Shown piece after piece: positions 49,091-60,829 of a DNA stretch of 64,000 nt (its first letter is position 1; every line of letters starts with the position of its first letter). The notes beneath the pieces are model-generated. The model did no database searches, was not told the DNA's origin, and was given only the letters and a program-made list of their open reading frames with translations. Position numbers and translations under genes: made by a program. This DNA is from Pseudomonas rhizoryzae (GTDB lineage: Bacteria > Pseudomonadota > Gammaproteobacteria > Pseudomonadales > Pseudomonadaceae), in assembly GCF_005250615.1 (NCBI RefSeq), contig NZ_SULM01000006.1, positions 62,001-126,000 of the forward strand. Reading direction: 5' to 3'.

Positions 49091-49537
49091 TCAATGGGAG
49101 ACGGCAGGCTCGATGGCCAGGATTTCCACGTCGAAGGTCAGCACACGGCCAGCCAGCGGGTGGTTGAAGTCTATGACCACCTGCTCGTCGTCATAGCTCT
49201 TGACCACCCCGGGCATCTCGCCACCGGCGGCGTCGCTGAAGATGATCAGCAGGCCCGGCGACAGCTGCATGTCGGTGAAGTCGTCACGCGCCATGGTCTG
49301 GAGGTTACCGTCGTTGGGTTGGCCGAAGCCACGCTCCGGCGGGATGGTCAGGCTGGTCTTGGCGCCAGCCTGCAAGCCGAACAGTGACTGTTCGAAACCA
49401 GGCAGCAAATTGCCGTCACCGACGGTGAAGGTGGCTGGCGCCTTGTCGAAGGTGCTGTCCACCACATCGCCGTTCTGCAACTTGATGGCGAAATGCAGGG
49501 TGACCCGGGTATCCGGGCCGACGGTGATCTCAGCCAT
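49091..49537 (-). CDS. fkpB: FKBP-type peptidyl-prolyl isomerase FkpB (SlpA-like)
   Basis: 148 residues of the SlyD/FkpB type. The FKBP fold is split by an insert-in-flap domain (about 70-130), with [35 protein letters not shown] and [18 protein letters not shown]. There is no His-rich tail as in SlyD. The ATG at 49537 lies inside the lspA end (8-nt overlap). It is likely a cytoplasmic folding helper; the lspA-fkpB-ispH order is conserved. Confidence 0.94.
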   Translation of the reverse strand: MAEITVGPDTRVTLHFAIKLQNGDVVDSTFDKAPATFTVGDGNLLPGFEQSLFGLQAGAKTSLTIPPERGFGQPNDGNLQTMARDDFTDMQLSPGLLIIFSDAAGGEMPGVVKSYDDEQVVIDFNHPLAGRVLTFDVEILAIEPAVSH

Positions 49538-50033
49538 GAACGGCCTCCGGCTTCTTCGTGCGGAACATGTCCAGGGCCAACATGATGGCGCCGACGGTAA
49601 TGGCGCTATCGGCCAGATTGAAGGCTGGGAAGAACCACTCCTGGCGCCAGTGCACCAGGATGAAATCGATGACGTGCCCCAGGACCATACGATCGTAGAG
49701 ATTACCCAGCGCACCACCGAGGATCAGCGCCAGAGCGATGGCAGTCCAGGTGTCGTTGCGCAGGCGCTTCAGCCAGACCACCAGCACCACACTGACCACG
49801 ACCGCGATGCCGGCGAAGAACCAGCGCTGCCAGCCGGAATGGTCGGCCAGGAAGCTGAAGGCGGCACCGGTGTTGTAGGCCAGGGTCCAGCTGAACAGAT
49901 CGGGAATGATCGATACCTGCTGGTAGAGCGACAGGTTATTCTGGAAATAGGCCTTGCTCAGTTGATCCAGCAGGATCACCACCACGCTCAAGGCCAGCCA
50001 GGGCAAGGCGCCGAAGCGCTGAGCATCACGCAT
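49530..50033 (-). CDS. lspA: Lipoprotein signal peptidase LspA
   Basis: LspA is the aspartyl peptidase II of the inner membrane that removes lipoprotein signals (for example those of CyoA and BamD here). The ATG at 50033 gives 167 residues. The catalytic Asp are in GNLYDRM and NLADSAIT; there are four transmembrane helices. A longer frame to 50057 lacks support. The start overlaps the ileS stop by 8 nt. Confidence 0.96.
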   Translation of the reverse strand: MRDAQRFGALPWLALSVVVILLDQLSKAYFQNNLSLYQQVSIIPDLFSWTLAYNTGAAFSFLADHSGWQRWFFAGIAVVVSVVLVVWLKRLRNDTWTAIALALILGGALGNLYDRMVLGHVIDFILVHWRQEWFFPAFNLADSAITVGAIMLALDMFRTKKPEAVHG

Positions 50034-52875
50034 GCTCGCGCACCTCACCAGCCCCATAGACGTTGGTCACGCAGCGTTCGCAGATTTCCGGATGCTCGGC
50101 ATGCTGGCCCACGCTGTGGCTGTGGTGCCAGCAGCGGGCGCACTTGGGCGCTTCGGATTTGCGTACCACCAACTTGAGACCGCTCAGCTCGCTGGCCACG
50201 GCGCCTTCGGGTGCCTTTTCCAGCGGCTGGACAGCCGCCTGGGAGGAGATGAGTACGAATCTGAGTTCGTTGCCCAGGGCCTCCAGTACGGTCTGCAGGG
50301 CGCTGTCGGCATAGAGGGTGATCTCCGCCTGCAGGCTGCCACCCAGGGTCTTGGCGGCACGCTGGTTTTCCAGCTCCTTGTTGACCGCCGCCTTGACCGC
50401 CATGACCTGGTCCCAATAGGCGCGATCCAGGGTCGCACCTTCCGGCAGGGCGAAGAGGCCGTCGTACCAGGTGGTCAGCATCACCGATTCTTCCCGCTCG
50501 CCCGGCAGGTACTGCCAGATCTCGTCGGCGGTGAAGGACAGGATGGGGGCGATCCAGCGCACCAGGGCCTCGGCGATGAGGTACAGCGCGGTCTGGCAGG
50601 AGCGGCGCGGCAGGCTGTCGGCACCGGTGGTGTACTGGCGGTCTTTGATGATGTCGAGGTAGAAGCCGCCCAGCTCCTGCACGCAGAAGTTGTGCACCTT
50701 CTGGTAGACGTTGAGGAAGCGGTACTCGGCGTAGGCCTGCTCGATTTCCTTCTGCAGCAGCAGGGCGCGATCCACGGCCCAGCGATCCAGGTCGATCATG
50801 TCCTCGGGGGCGACCCGGTTGACCGCCGGATCGAAGCCGGACAGGTTGGAAAGCAGGAAGCGCGCGGTGTTACGGATGCGGCGATAGGAATCGGCGCTGC
50901 GCTGCAGGATCTGGTCGGAGACCGCCATCTCGCCGGTGTAGTCGGTGGAGGCGACCCAGAGGCGCAGGATGTCGGCGCCCAGGCTGTCGATGACCTTTTG
51001 CGGGGCGACCACGTTGCCCAGCGACTTGGACTGCTTGCGGCCCTGCTCGTCCACGGTGAAGCCGTGGGTCAGCAATTCCTTGTAGGGCGCGTGGCCGTCG
51101 ATGGCGCAGCCGGTCAGCAGCGAGGAATGGAACCAGCCGCGGTGCTGGTCGGAGCCTTCCAGGTAGAGATCGGCTACCGGACCCTGGGTATGCGCCAGCT
51201 CGGCATGGGAGCCGCGCAATACGTGCCAGTGAGTGGTGCCCGAATCGAACCAGACGTCGAGGGTGTCGCGACTCTTGTCGTACTGGCCGGCTTCCTCACC
51301 GAGCAGCTCGACCGGGTCGAGCTTGAACCAGGCTTCGATGCCCTCGCGCTCGACGCGCTGGGCGACGGCTTCCATCAATTCGACGGTGCGTGGATGCAGC
51401 TCGCCGCTTTCCTTGTGGGTGAAGAAGGGAATCGGCACGCCCCAGTTGCGCTGACGCGAGATGCACCAGTCGGGACGGCCGGCGATCATGCCGTGCAGCC
51501 GCGCCTGGCCCCAGGCCGGGACGAACTGGGTCTGCTCGATGGCCGCCAGGGAGCGCTCACGCAGGGTGGCGCCCTCGTTGGGCTGCTTGCCTGACGCGGC
51601 CCGATCCATACCCACGAACCACTGGGGAGTGGCGCGATAGATCAGCGGGGTCTTGTGCCGCCAGCAATGCATGTAGCTGTGGTTGATCGCCTCGTGCTTG
51701 AGCAGGGCGCCGACTTCTTCCAGCTTGCCAACGATGGCCGGATTGGCCTTCCAGATGAACTGGCCACCGAACAGCGGCAGCGACTCGGCGTAGACGCCGT
51801 TGCTCTGCACCGGGTTGAGGATGTCGTCGTTACTCAGGCCGTATTGCTTGCAGATGCGGAAGTCGTCCTCACCATAGGCGGGCGAGCAGTGCACCACGCC
51901 CGTGCCGGCGCCCAGCTCGACATATTCGGCCAGGTAGATGGGCGACAGCCGCTCGTACAGCGGATGGCGGAAGTTGATCAACTCCAGGGCGGTACCCGGC
52001 GCGGTGGCGATCACCTCGCCCTGCAGGCCGTAGCGTGCCAGGCAGCTTTCCACCAGTTCTTCGGCCAGCACCAGCAGACGATCACCGACATCCACCAGTG
52101 CATAGGTGAATTCGGGGTGCACGTTGAGCGCCTGGTTGGCCGGGATGGTCCAGGGAGTGGTGGTCCAGATGACGATGGCGGTGGGCTTGGCCAGCGTATC
52201 GAGGCCGAAGGCGGCCGCCAGCTTGTCGGCATCGGCGACCGGGAAGGCCACGTCGATGGCGTCGGATCGCTTGTCCTGGTACTCCACCTCAGCCTCAGCC
52301 AGGGCGGAGCCGCAGTCGAAGCAGAAGTTGACCGGCTTGAGGCCCTTGAAGACGAAGCCGTTCTTGACCATCTCCGCCAGTGCGCGGATTTCGCCGGCCT
52401 CGTTGGCGAAGTTCATGGTCAGGTAGGGATTGCTCCAGTCACCGAGCACACCCAGGCGGACGAAACCGGCCTTCTGCTCTTCGATCTGCTCGCTGGCATA
52501 GGCCCGGCAGCGCTCGCGGGTCAGGTCCGCCGGCTGATTCTTGCCGAAGGTGGTCTCCACCTTGTGCTCGATGGGCAGGCCATGGCAGTCCCAACCCGGC
52601 ACATAGGGGGCATCGAAGCCGGCCAGGGTCTTGGAACGGGTGATGATGTCCTTGAGAATCTTGTTCAGCGCATGACCGATGTGGATGCTGCCGTTGGCAT
52701 AGGGCGGACCGTCATGCAGGATGAAGGTCGGCCGGCCCTTGCCGATGGCGCGCAGCTTCCCGTACAGGTCGATATCCTGCCAGCGCTTGAGCGCTTCCGG
52801 CTCGCGCTGCGGCAGGCCGGCTTTCATCGGGAATGCCGTTTCCGGCAGATTCAGCGTCGCTTTGTAATCGGTCAT
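50026..52875 (-). CDS. ileS: Isoleucyl-tRNA synthetase
   Basis: A class Ia synthetase of 949 residues. The HIGH motif is [11 protein letters not shown], the KMSKS loop reads KQSKS, the CP1 editing domain lies between, and a C-terminal zinc site is formed by CARCWH and CERC. The KQSKS spelling is a conservative change. It lies between ribF and lspA and is co-transcribed with them. Confidence 0.98.
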   Translation of the reverse strand: MTDYKATLNLPETAFPMKAGLPQREPEALKRWQDIDLYGKLRAIGKGRPTFILHDGPPYANGSIHIGHALNKILKDIITRSKTLAGFDAPYVPGWDCHGLPIEHKVETTFGKNQPADLTRERCRAYASEQIEEQKAGFVRLGVLGDWSNPYLTMNFANEAGEIRALAEMVKNGFVFKGLKPVNFCFDCGSALAEAEVEYQDKRSDAIDVAFPVADADKLAAAFGLDTLAKPTAIVIWTTTPWTIPANQALNVHPEFTYALVDVGDRLLVLAEELVESCLARYGLQGEVIATAPGTALELINFRHPLYERLSPIYLAEYVELGAGTGVVHCSPAYGEDDFRICKQYGLSNDDILNPVQSNGVYAESLPLFGGQFIWKANPAIVGKLEEVGALLKHEAINHSYMHCWRHKTPLIYRATPQWFVGMDRAASGKQPNEGATLRERSLAAIEQTQFVPAWGQARLHGMIAGRPDWCISRQRNWGVPIPFFTHKESGELHPRTVELMEAVAQRVEREGIEAWFKLDPVELLGEEAGQYDKSRDTLDVWFDSGTTHWHVLRGSHAELAHTQGPVADLYLEGSDQHRGWFHSSLLTGCAIDGHAPYKELLTHGFTVDEQGRKQSKSLGNVVAPQKVIDSLGADILRLWVASTDYTGEMAVSDQILQRSADSYRRIRNTARFLLSNLSGFDPAVNRVAPEDMIDLDRWAVDRALLLQKEIEQAYAEYRFLNVYQKVHNFCVQELGGFYLDIIKDRQYTTGADSLPRRSCQTALYLIAEALVRWIAPILSFTADEIWQYLPGEREESVMLTTWYDGLFALPEGATLDRAYWDQVMAVKAAVNKELENQRAAKTLGGSLQAEITLYADSALQTVLEALGNELRFVLISSQAAVQPLEKAPEGAVASELSGLKLVVRKSEAPKCARCWHHSHSVGQHAEHPEICERCVTNVYGAGEVREHA

Positions 52876-52876
52876 G

Positions 52877-53824
52877 TCAGTCCAGGCTCGTTGACGGTTG
52901 CCCCTGCCAGAAGGCGCGGGCCGTGGCGACGTCCGCTTCGATCGCCGCCTTGAGGGCCTCCAGAGAGGCGAATTTCTGTTCGTCGCGGACCTTCTGCACG
53001 AAGGTCACGCTGAGATGGCGGCCATAGAGGTCGCCGGCAAAGTCCAGCAGATGGATCTCCAGGTGCGGGCGACCATCGCCCTGCACCGTAGGGCGTTGGC
53101 CGATATTGGCTACGCCCGGCACCACCCGTCCATCGATGAGGCTGCTGACCAGGTAGACGCCGCGCAGCGGCGGTCGACGGCGCTTGAGCTGGACGTTGGC
53201 GGTCGGCCAACCCATTTGGCGCGCCAGCTTCTGGCCATGCAGTACCCGCCCGGAGAGGCTGTAGGGCCGCCCCAGCATGCGCTCGGCTAGGGCCAGGTCG
53301 CCGTCGGCCAGAGCCTGACGGATCAGGGTACTACTGACTCTCAGGCCATCCAGCTCTACGGTGGTGGCGGCTTCCAGGGTGAAGCCATGCTCGCGGGCGG
53401 CCAGGTTCAGATAGGTGAAGTCGCCGGCGCGATCGCAGCCGAAACGGAAGTCGTCCCCGATCTCCAGGTGCTTCACGCCCAGCCCCTCCACCAGCACCTG
53501 CCGGACGAAGGCCTCAGCGGACAGTTCGCGCAGCCGGCGATTGAAGTTCAGGCACAGCACGTTGTCGACGCCCAGGCGCGCGAAGCATTCCAGCTTCTCG
53601 CGCAGGCGGGTCAGCCGCACCGGCGCGATGTCGGGCAGGAAGAACTCGCGGGGCTGCGGCTCGAAGATCACCACGCAGCTGGGCACCCCGAGCTCCGCCG
53701 AACGCTCACGCAGCCGCGCGAGGATAGCCTGGTGCCCCAGGTGAACCCCGTCGAAGTTGCCGATGGTGGCAACGCAGCCCTTGGGAAAGGCGTCGAGATG
53801 GTGGAGACCGCGAAACAGCTGCAT
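52877..53824 (-). CDS. ribF: Bifunctional riboflavin kinase / FAD synthetase RibF
   Basis: RibF converts riboflavin to FMN and FAD. The 315-residue protein has the N-terminal adenylyltransferase domain ([14 protein letters not shown] and the later [11 protein letters not shown]) and the C-terminal kinase domain ([20 protein letters not shown]). Its stop lies 1 bp before the ileS ATG. Confidence 0.97.
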   Translation of the reverse strand: MQLFRGLHHLDAFPKGCVATIGNFDGVHLGHQAILARLRERSAELGVPSCVVIFEPQPREFFLPDIAPVRLTRLREKLECFARLGVDNVLCLNFNRRLRELSAEAFVRQVLVEGLGVKHLEIGDDFRFGCDRAGDFTYLNLAAREHGFTLEAATTVELDGLRVSSTLIRQALADGDLALAERMLGRPYSLSGRVLHGQKLARQMGWPTANVQLKRRRPPLRGVYLVSSLIDGRVVPGVANIGQRPTVQGDGRPHLEIHLLDFAGDLYGRHLSVTFVQKVRDEQKFASLEALKAAIEADVATARAFWQGQPSTSLD

Positions 53825-53914
53825 GGGTAGGTATTGCTCAGAAATTAATCGATTATATCCGGATGCCCGCCGTGAGGACAGGCGTACGCCCGGCTTCGTG
53901 CGATCCCCTGGCCG

Positions 53915-55453
53915 CTACATCACTGCCCGTCGATTGAAGTCGCGCAGCCGGAAACCAAGCAGGAAGAGACTGGCGAAATAGGCCAGCACCCCAGCCGCCA
54001 CCAAGCCACCGAGACGCAGCAGGCGCTGCCACATCAGGCCGTCGCTCCAGTTGGGCAATATCTGCATGAGTCCGAACAGCACGGCGCTCATCGCCATCAC
54101 GGCGACCAGCAGCCGCAGCAGGAAGCCCAGCCAGCCGGGCTGGGGCATGAATAGGTTATGGCGGCGCAACTGCCAGAATAAAAGGCCCGCGTTGAGACAG
54201 GCCGCCAGACCTATGGCCAGGGCCAGACCCACGTGCTGCAGCGGACCGATCAGGATCAAGTTGAGCACCTGGGTCACCACCAGGGTGAAGATGGCAATCT
54301 TCACCGGCGTCTTGATGTTCTGCTGGGCATAGAAGCCCGGCGCCAGCACCTTGACCAGGATGATGCCCAGCAGCCCCACCGCATAGGCGATCAGGGCGCG
54401 CTGGGTCATCAGGGCGTCATGGGCGTCGAAGCGACCGTACTGGAACAGCGACACCGTCAGCGGCTCGGCCAGCAGCGCCAGGGCCGCGGCGCAGGGCAGT
54501 ACCAGCAGGAAACACAGCCGCAGGCCCCAGTCGAGCAGGCGCGAATACTCCTGGCGATCGGCCTTGGCATAGGTACGCGACAGGGCCGGCAGCAGGATAG
54601 TGCCCAAGGCCACGCCGAGCACCCCGGAAGGCAGCTCCATGAGGCGGTCGGCGTAGTACATCCAGGACACCGAGCCGGCGGCGAGGAAGGAGGCGAAGAT
54701 GGTGTTGATGATCAGCGAGAATTGGCTGACCGAGACCCCGAGGATCGCCGGCCCCATCTGCCGCATGACCCGCCAGACACCACTGTCGCGCAGATTGAGG
54801 CGGGGCAGCACCAGCATGCCGATGCGCTTGAGGTGCGGCAGCTGGTAGAGGAACTGGGCCAGACCACCCACCAGCGTCGCCCAGGCCAGCGCCATGATCG
54901 GCGGATCGAAATACGGTGTGAGGAACAGCGCGAAGATGATCATGCTGATGTTGAGCAGCGTCGGCACGAAGGCCGGCACGCTGAACCTGTTCCAGGTATT
55001 GAGCACCGCGCCGGCCAGGGACGCCAGGGAAATCAGCAGAATGTAGGGAAAGGTCACCCGCAGCAGACTGGAGGTGAGCGCGAACTTCTCCGGAGTATCG
55101 GCGAAGCCCGGCGCGGTGATCCAGATCACCAGCGGCGCCGCCAGCATGCCCAGCACTGTGACCACCGCCAACACCAGGGTCAGCAGACCGCTGACGTAGG
55201 CCAGGAAGGTCCGGGTGGCCTCCTCGCCCTGCTGGGCCTTGTATTCGGCGAGGATGGGCACGAAAGCCTGGGAGAAGGCCCCCTCGGCGAAGATGCGACG
55301 CAGTAGGTTGGGCAGCTTGAAGGCGACGAAGAAGGCATCGGTGGCCATGCCGGCGCCAAAGGTTCGGGCAACGATGGTGTCACGCACGAACCCCAGCACG
55401 CGGGACAGCATGGTCATGGAGCTGACGGCGGCCAGGGACTTGAGCAGATTCAT
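53915..55453 (-). CDS. murJ: Lipid II flippase MurJ
   Basis: MurJ moves the peptidoglycan precursor lipid II to the periplasm. The 512-residue MOP-superfamily protein has 14 predicted helices; [18 protein letters not shown] and [20 protein letters not shown] are family hallmarks. It is the first gene upstream of ribF and divergent from rpsT. It shares a superfamily with the flippase at 13.3 kb but is clearly distinct from it. Confidence 0.96.
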   Translation of the reverse strand: MNLLKSLAAVSSMTMLSRVLGFVRDTIVARTFGAGMATDAFFVAFKLPNLLRRIFAEGAFSQAFVPILAEYKAQQGEEATRTFLAYVSGLLTLVLAVVTVLGMLAAPLVIWITAPGFADTPEKFALTSSLLRVTFPYILLISLASLAGAVLNTWNRFSVPAFVPTLLNISMIIFALFLTPYFDPPIMALAWATLVGGLAQFLYQLPHLKRIGMLVLPRLNLRDSGVWRVMRQMGPAILGVSVSQFSLIINTIFASFLAAGSVSWMYYADRLMELPSGVLGVALGTILLPALSRTYAKADRQEYSRLLDWGLRLCFLLVLPCAAALALLAEPLTVSLFQYGRFDAHDALMTQRALIAYAVGLLGIILVKVLAPGFYAQQNIKTPVKIAIFTLVVTQVLNLILIGPLQHVGLALAIGLAACLNAGLLFWQLRRHNLFMPQPGWLGFLLRLLVAVMAMSAVLFGLMQILPNWSDGLMWQRLLRLGGLVAAGVLAYFASLFLLGFRLRDFNRRAVM

Positions 55454-55637
55454 GGATAGGGACAGACTCGATGGATACAGCAGGAAAGCGGGCGCCAGGA
55501 GTCGCTGGAGCGCAGTCGCGCCGCCTGGACAAGAGGCCGAGTGTAACGAGGCCCTTCATCGGCGACCAGCCGGATATCCATCCAGACGGCCTTGACAGGC
55601 GCCGCCAGGGACGTCAAGATTCGCGACCTTAATTTAG

Positions 55638-55677
55638 CTCTGTACTTGCTACAGAGTTCGCTCTGTACCTAATACAG
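55638..55677 (+). promoter_or_regulatory. Tandem hairpins in the rpsT leader/promoter region
   Basis: Two adjacent copies of CTCTGTA with matching TACAG(AG) arms: 55638-55656 (7-bp stem, CTTGC loop) and 55661-55677 (5-bp stem, CCTAA loop). TTGCTA-N18-TAATAC (about 55647-55676) spans them and could be the rpsT promoter, so the hairpins might be DNA operator-like sites rather than RNA. Confidence 0.5.
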
Positions 55678-55699
55678 TCTTTTTCGAAGGAGCTCCACG

Positions 55700-55978
55700 G
55701 TGGCTAACTCCCCCTCCGCCAAAAAACGCGCCAAACAGGCTGAGAAGCGTCGCAGCCACAATGCGAGCCTGCGCTCCATGGTGCGTACCTACATCAAGAA
55801 CGTCGTCAAGGCGATCGAAGCCAAGGACCTGGAAAAAGCCAAGTCCGCTTATGTTGCTGCCGTTCCGGTCATCGACCGCATGGCCGACAAGGGCATCATC
55901 GACAAGAACAAGGCCGCTCGCCACAAGAGCCGCCTGAACGCGCACATCAAGGCCCTGGCTATCCCCGCCGCTGCCTGA
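55700..55978 (+). CDS. rpsT: 30S ribosomal protein S20
   Basis: 92 residues, a little longer than the 87 of E. coli. Basic and helical, with [17 protein letters not shown] at the start and [17 protein letters not shown] near the end. The start is GTG behind AAGGAGCTCCACG. E. coli rpsT also uses a weak start codon (UUG), which serves autoregulation, so a similar control is plausible. A terminator follows. Confidence 0.97.
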   Translation: MANSPSAKKRAKQAEKRRSHNASLRSMVRTYIKNVVKAIEAKDLEKAKSAYVAAVPVIDRMADKGIIDKNKAARHKSRLNAHIKALAIPAAA

Positions 55979-55991
55979 TAAGCGTTCGAAT

Positions 55992-56017
55992 AAAAAACCG
56001 GCCTCGGCCGGTTTTTT
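55992..56017. terminator. Bidirectional terminator between rpsT and proB
   Basis: The perfect hairpin AAAAAACCGGCC-TC-GGCCGGTTTTTT sits between the convergent rpsT and proB. Confidence 0.93.
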
Positions 56018-56074
56018 ATTGTCTGCGATTTGAGGAACCGGACACCTCCAGGGAGGCGCCGGGATCCGGAGGCG

Positions 56075-57193
56075 TCAGACCAGAACCAGATTGTCTCGAT
56101 GGATCAGCTCAGGCTCATAAACATAGCCCAGCTCGACGACGATGGCATCGGAAGGCCTTCCCAGGATGCGACGCGCCTCAGTCGCACTGTAGTTGACCAG
56201 GCCACGCGCCACTTCGCGCCCATCGGGCCCCATGCAGGCGACCATCTCGCCGCGGCGGAAATTACCTTCCAGTTCCTGCACCCCTACCGGCAGGAGACTG
56301 CGATGACCGCCGACCAGGGCTTGCACCGCACCCGCATCCAGCCGCAGCGTGCCACGCACTTGCAGATGCCCTGCCAGCCACTGCTTGCGCGCCGCCACCA
56401 GGCCACGCTCGGGTGACAAGAGGGTACCCAACTGCTCGCCTTGCTGCAGACGGCTGAGGACCTGCTGGATACGCCCACCAACAATAACCGTATAGGCACC
56501 GGAGCGGGCCGCCAGCCGCGCGGCGCGCAGCTTGGTCTGCATGCCGCCACGCCCCAGGGCACCACCAGTACCGCCAGCGACCAGATCCAGGACCGGATCG
56601 TCCGCCCGCGCCTCACTGATGAGACTGGCCTCGGGGTTACTGCGTGGATCAGCGTCGAACATGCCATCGCGATCGGTGAGGATGACCAGCAGATCAGCCT
56701 CGACCAGATTGGCCACCAGGGCGGCCAGGGTGTCGTTGTCGCCAAAGCGGATCTCGTCGGTGACGACGGTATCGTTCTCATTGATCACCGGCACCACGCC
56801 CAGACTGACCAGGGTGCGTAGGGTACTGCGGGCATTGAGGTAGCGCTTGCGGTCCGACAGGTCATCATGGGTGAGCAGGATCTGAGCGGTCTGCACCTGA
56901 TGCTCGGCGAAACTGGACTCCCAGGCCTGCACCAGACCCATCTGCCCTACCGCGGCGGCGGCCTGCAACTCGTTGATGGCGGTTGGCCGCTGAGTCCAGC
57001 CGAGCCGACTCATGCCAGCCGCCACCGCACCCGAGGACACCAGCACCAGCTCGATACCCGCTTGGTGCAGCGCCACCATCTGCTCGACCCAGCCAGCCAT
57101 GGCGCCGCCATCGAGGCAACGGCCGTCGTCGGTCAGCAGGGCACTGCCGATCTTCACCACCCAGCGCTGGGCGCCAGACACCTGATCACGCAT
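56075..57193 (-). CDS. proB: Glutamate 5-kinase
   Basis: ProB phosphorylates glutamate, the first step of proline synthesis, and is feedback-inhibited by proline. The ATG at 57193 (GGAG 7 bp upstream) gives 372 residues. The amino-acid kinase domain has [22 protein letters not shown] and INENDTVV, and a C-terminal PUA domain starts near residue 275. It follows obgE with a 15-bp gap. Confidence 0.97.
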   Translation of the reverse strand: MRDQVSGAQRWVVKIGSALLTDDGRCLDGGAMAGWVEQMVALHQAGIELVLVSSGAVAAGMSRLGWTQRPTAINELQAAAAVGQMGLVQAWESSFAEHQVQTAQILLTHDDLSDRKRYLNARSTLRTLVSLGVVPVINENDTVVTDEIRFGDNDTLAALVANLVEADLLVILTDRDGMFDADPRSNPEASLISEARADDPVLDLVAGGTGGALGRGGMQTKLRAARLAARSGAYTVIVGGRIQQVLSRLQQGEQLGTLLSPERGLVAARKQWLAGHLQVRGTLRLDAGAVQALVGGHRSLLPVGVQELEGNFRRGEMVACMGPDGREVARGLVNYSATEARRILGRPSDAIVVELGYVYEPELIHRDNLVLV

Positions 57194-57208
57194 GGGCAAG
57201 CTCCTTTC

Positions 57209-58459
<1,251 letters not shown>

Positions 58460-58657
58460 CTAGTGTGGTGTTTCAGAAGTTCGCGCAAGAATTGGCAAGT
58501 GTTTTTTTGGCGGTTCGGCGTTCCGACTGGGCTAGGCGTCGCGACGAGTCATAGCAGGGCTATGGCGAGGAGTGGCAACAACGCCCAGGCGGTCCGCCGC
58601 TGCGGCCGAAAAAGCGCCGCCAAAATTGTGCAGGTAACTTCTGAAACACCACACTAG
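58460..58657. mobile_element. 198-bp palindromic MITE-like element between rpmA and obgE
   Basis: Perfect 22-bp terminal inverted repeats: CTAGTGTGGTGTTTCAGAAG(TT) at 58460-58481 and its reverse complement at 58636-58657. The interior is also roughly self-complementary, with a central hairpin CATAGC-AGG-GCTATG. The ends contain TA (58461-58462 and 58655-58656), or the palindrome CTAG, consistent with a TA target duplication as made by IS630/Tc1-type transposases. It encodes no protein, so it would be a non-autonomous element. Confidence 0.8.
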
Positions 58658-58671
58658 CTTAACTACAAACG

Positions 58672-58700
58672 AAAAAGCCCCGTCGGGTAGACAGGGCTTT
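58672..58700 (-). terminator. Terminator of rplU-rpmA
   Basis: On the minus strand AAAAGCCC and GGGCTTTTTC pair around a 13-nt loop, 17 bp past the rpmA stop. Confidence 0.8.
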
Positions 58701-58716
58701 TCTTCCGTCACAGGCC

Positions 58717-58977
58717 TTAGGCGGCGGTGACGATGCTCACGTAACGACGGCCGAAGGCGCCCTTCACGTCGAACTTGATCACGCCGTCCACTTTCGCGAA
58801 CAGGGTGTGATCCTTACCGAGGCCCACGCCGTAGCCGGCATGGTACTGAGTGCCGCGCTGACGCACGATGATGTTACCGGCCTTGACGACCTGGCCGCCG
58901 TACAGCTTCACGCCAAGGCGTTTGCTTTCGGAATCGCGACCGTTACGAGTAGAACCACCCGCTTTTTTGTGTGCCAT
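58717..58977 (-). CDS. rpmA: 50S ribosomal protein L27
   Basis: 86 residues of the usual bacterial L27: [16 protein letters not shown] with the N-terminal tail that reaches the peptidyl transferase centre, then [20 protein letters not shown]. It lies 26 bp after rplU and before a terminator. Confidence 0.98.
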   Translation of the reverse strand: MAHKKAGGSTRNGRDSESKRLGVKLYGGQVVKAGNIIVRQRGTQYHAGYGVGLGKDHTLFAKVDGVIKFDVKGAFGRRYVSIVTAA

Positions 58978-59003
58978 GAGTCAATTCTCCGTTAGAGGCG
59001 AGA

Positions 59004-59318
59004 TCAGGCCTGGATGCCAGTGATCTTGATTTCAGTGAACCACTGACGGTGGCCCTGACGCTTCATGTGATGCTTACGACGACGGAATTTGATGATGGTG
59101 ACCTTGTCGTGACGGCCCTGGGCGGTCACTTCGGCGGTCACTTTGGCACCATCAACGACCGGCAGACCGATCTTGACGTCGTCACCGTTGCCAACCAGCA
59201 GAACCTGGTCGAAGGTGACGGTTTCACCGGTGGCGATGTCGAGCTTCTCGACTTTCAGGTATTCGCCTTCGGCGACCTTGTATTGCTTGCCACCGGTAAC
59301 GATAACTGCGTAGGACAT
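59004..59318 (-). CDS. rplU: 50S ribosomal protein L21
   Basis: 104 residues, family length. [20 protein letters not shown] and the C-terminal signature [14 protein letters not shown] are clear. First gene of rplU-rpmA, with its own promoter upstream. Confidence 0.98.
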   Translation of the reverse strand: MSYAVIVTGGKQYKVAEGEYLKVEKLDIATGETVTFDQVLLVGNGDDVKIGLPVVDGAKVTAEVTAQGRHDKVTIIKFRRRKHHMKRQGHRQWFTEIKITGIQA

Positions 59319-59455
59319 GGTAAATCTCCGTTAAACCTGCTCACCCGGTGCTTTATAAGAGGTATCGTCGACCGGCATGGCTGCACGGGATCGGAAGGAG
59401 CGCCGTGCAATTGCGTAAGACAGGGGGTTAACCCTAGGAATGTTCAGGGCCCGCG

Positions 59456-59484
59456 ATTCTACGCAAGCAACCGCTCGGAGGCAA
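59456..59484 (-). promoter_or_regulatory. Sigma70 promoter of rplU-rpmA
   Basis: Minus strand: TTGCCT, 17-bp spacer, TAGAAT, about 138 bp before the rplU ATG. It lies in the 400-bp divergent region shared with ispB. Confidence 0.75.
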
Positions 59485-59502
59485 GAGCCTCCAGCCCGCG
59501 CC

Positions 59503-59531
59503 TTGACAGCCCCCCACCCCACCCCTAGCAT
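59503..59531 (+). promoter_or_regulatory. Sigma70 promoter candidate for ispB
   Basis: Consensus TTGACA, 17-bp C-rich spacer, TAGCAT, about 188 bp before the ispB ATG. The long stretch 59540-59718 after it holds no frame I believe and would be the 5' leader. Confidence 0.65.
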
Positions 59532-59718
59532 GCCGCGCAACCTCGTTCAGCGGCCATGCCGGGCCGGTGCCTGTCTGAAGCGGCAGGTGCGGCGAGCCGC
59601 GGGAGCGCGATGGCAGTCCTTGGGCATGGCACTTTGGCCGGTCCCTAGGGCATAGTCTGGCGGTCATGCGCCATCCGGCCGCCTGAATATTGCCCGGAAC
59701 TCCAGTGGACACCTCTCA

Positions 59719-60693
59719 ATGACGCAGCAATCCCAGTCCTTCTATCGCGTGGTGACGGACGATTTCGCCGCCGTGGACGGCATCATCCGCCAGCAGCTGA
59801 CTTCGCGTGTGCCGCTGGTCGAGAAGATTGGCGACTACATCGTCTCCGCTGGCGGCAAACGTCTGCGTCCGCTCCTGGTGCTGCTGGCCGGCAAGGCGCT
59901 CGGGCGTGCTGACCATGACCTTCAGTTGCTGGCGGCCACCATCGAGTTCCTGCATACCTCCACGCTCCTGCACGACGACGTCGTCGATGCCTCAGGCATG
60001 CGCCGTGGCCGCTCCACCGCCAACGCGCTATGGGGCAATGCACCGAGCGTTCTGGTCGGCGACTTTCTCTACGCCCGCTCCTTCGAGATGATGGTGGCGC
60101 TGGGTTCGATGGAGGTGATGCGCATCATCTCCCAGGCGACCCGCGTCATCGCCGAGGGCGAGGTGCTGCAACTGTCGAAAATCCGCGACGCCAGCACCAC
60201 CGAAGAGATCTACATGGAGGTCATTCGCGGCAAGACCGCCATGCTCTTCGAAGCCTCTACCCATAGCGCAGCGATCCTGGCCGGGGCCAGTCCCGAACAG
60301 GCGGAAGCCTTGCGGCGCTATGGCGATCACCTGGGTGTAGCCTTCCAACTGGTCGACGACCTGCTCGATTATCAGGGCGATGCCGCCACCCTGGGCAAGA
60401 ATGTCGGTGACGATCTGGCCGAAGGCAAGCCGACCCTGCCGCTGATCGTGACCATGCGCGAAGGCACGGCCGATCAGGCGGCGCTGGTACGTCAGGCGAT
60501 CCGTCAGGGCGGCAGCCAGGATCTGGAAAGCGTTCGCGCGGCCGTCGAAGCGGCCGGCGCCCTAGACTATACCGCCCGCAAAGCCCAGGAATTCGCCGAA
60601 CGGGCCATCGAGTGCCTGGAAGTGCTGCCTGCCAGCCCCTACCGGGACGCCCTGGCCGAGCTCGGCCAATTTTCGGTCGCGCGCACCCACTGA
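59719..60693 (+). CDS. ispB: Octaprenyl/nonaprenyl diphosphate synthase
   Basis: A trans-prenyltransferase that makes the long side chain of ubiquinone, the substrate of the CyoABCD oxidase. 324 residues. The first Asp-rich motif is LLHDDVVD with RRG nearby, the second LVDDLLDYQGD. The N-terminal GGKRLRPLL is also typical. Pseudomonads make Q9, so solanesyl diphosphate is the expected product (from knowledge, not sequence). A terminator follows. Confidence 0.95.
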   Translation: MTQQSQSFYRVVTDDFAAVDGIIRQQLTSRVPLVEKIGDYIVSAGGKRLRPLLVLLAGKALGRADHDLQLLAATIEFLHTSTLLHDDVVDASGMRRGRSTANALWGNAPSVLVGDFLYARSFEMMVALGSMEVMRIISQATRVIAEGEVLQLSKIRDASTTEEIYMEVIRGKTAMLFEASTHSAAILAGASPEQAEALRRYGDHLGVAFQLVDDLLDYQGDAATLGKNVGDDLAEGKPTLPLIVTMREGTADQAALVRQAIRQGGSQDLESVRAAVEAAGALDYTARKAQEFAERAIECLEVLPASPYRDALAELGQFSVARTH

Positions 60694-60710
60694 CAATCCG
60701 GTTCCAACAG

Positions 60711-60745
60711 AAAAGCCCGCCGTCGAAAGACCGCGGGCTTTTTCA
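60711..60745 (+). terminator. Terminator after ispB
   Basis: AAAAGCCCGC pairs with GCGGGCTTTTT across a 12-nt loop, 17 bp after the stop. Confidence 0.88.
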
Positions 60746-60784
60746 TATCCGACCAAAAAAGTCAGGTAATCGGCTTGCTATTTT

Positions 60785-60803
60785 GCTAATAAGAATTATT
60801 CTC
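60785..60803 (+). promoter_or_regulatory. Fur box upstream of the 84-residue gene
   Basis: GCTAATAAGAATTATTCTC: its reverse complement matches the 19-bp Fur consensus GATAATGATAATCATTATC at about 13 positions. It overlaps a probable -10 region (TTGCTA at 60774 with TATTCT at 60797), so Fur-Fe2+ would block transcription. This predicts induction under iron starvation. Confidence 0.8.
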
Positions 60804-60829
60804 ACAAATAGCAACACAGGAGCTCTCCC

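Noticed and set aside
50026..52875. KQSKS in place of KMSKS in IleS as a mupirocin-resistance mark
   Set aside because: The change is conservative, and the rest of the protein looks like the ordinary housekeeping enzyme; no second ileS is in the window.
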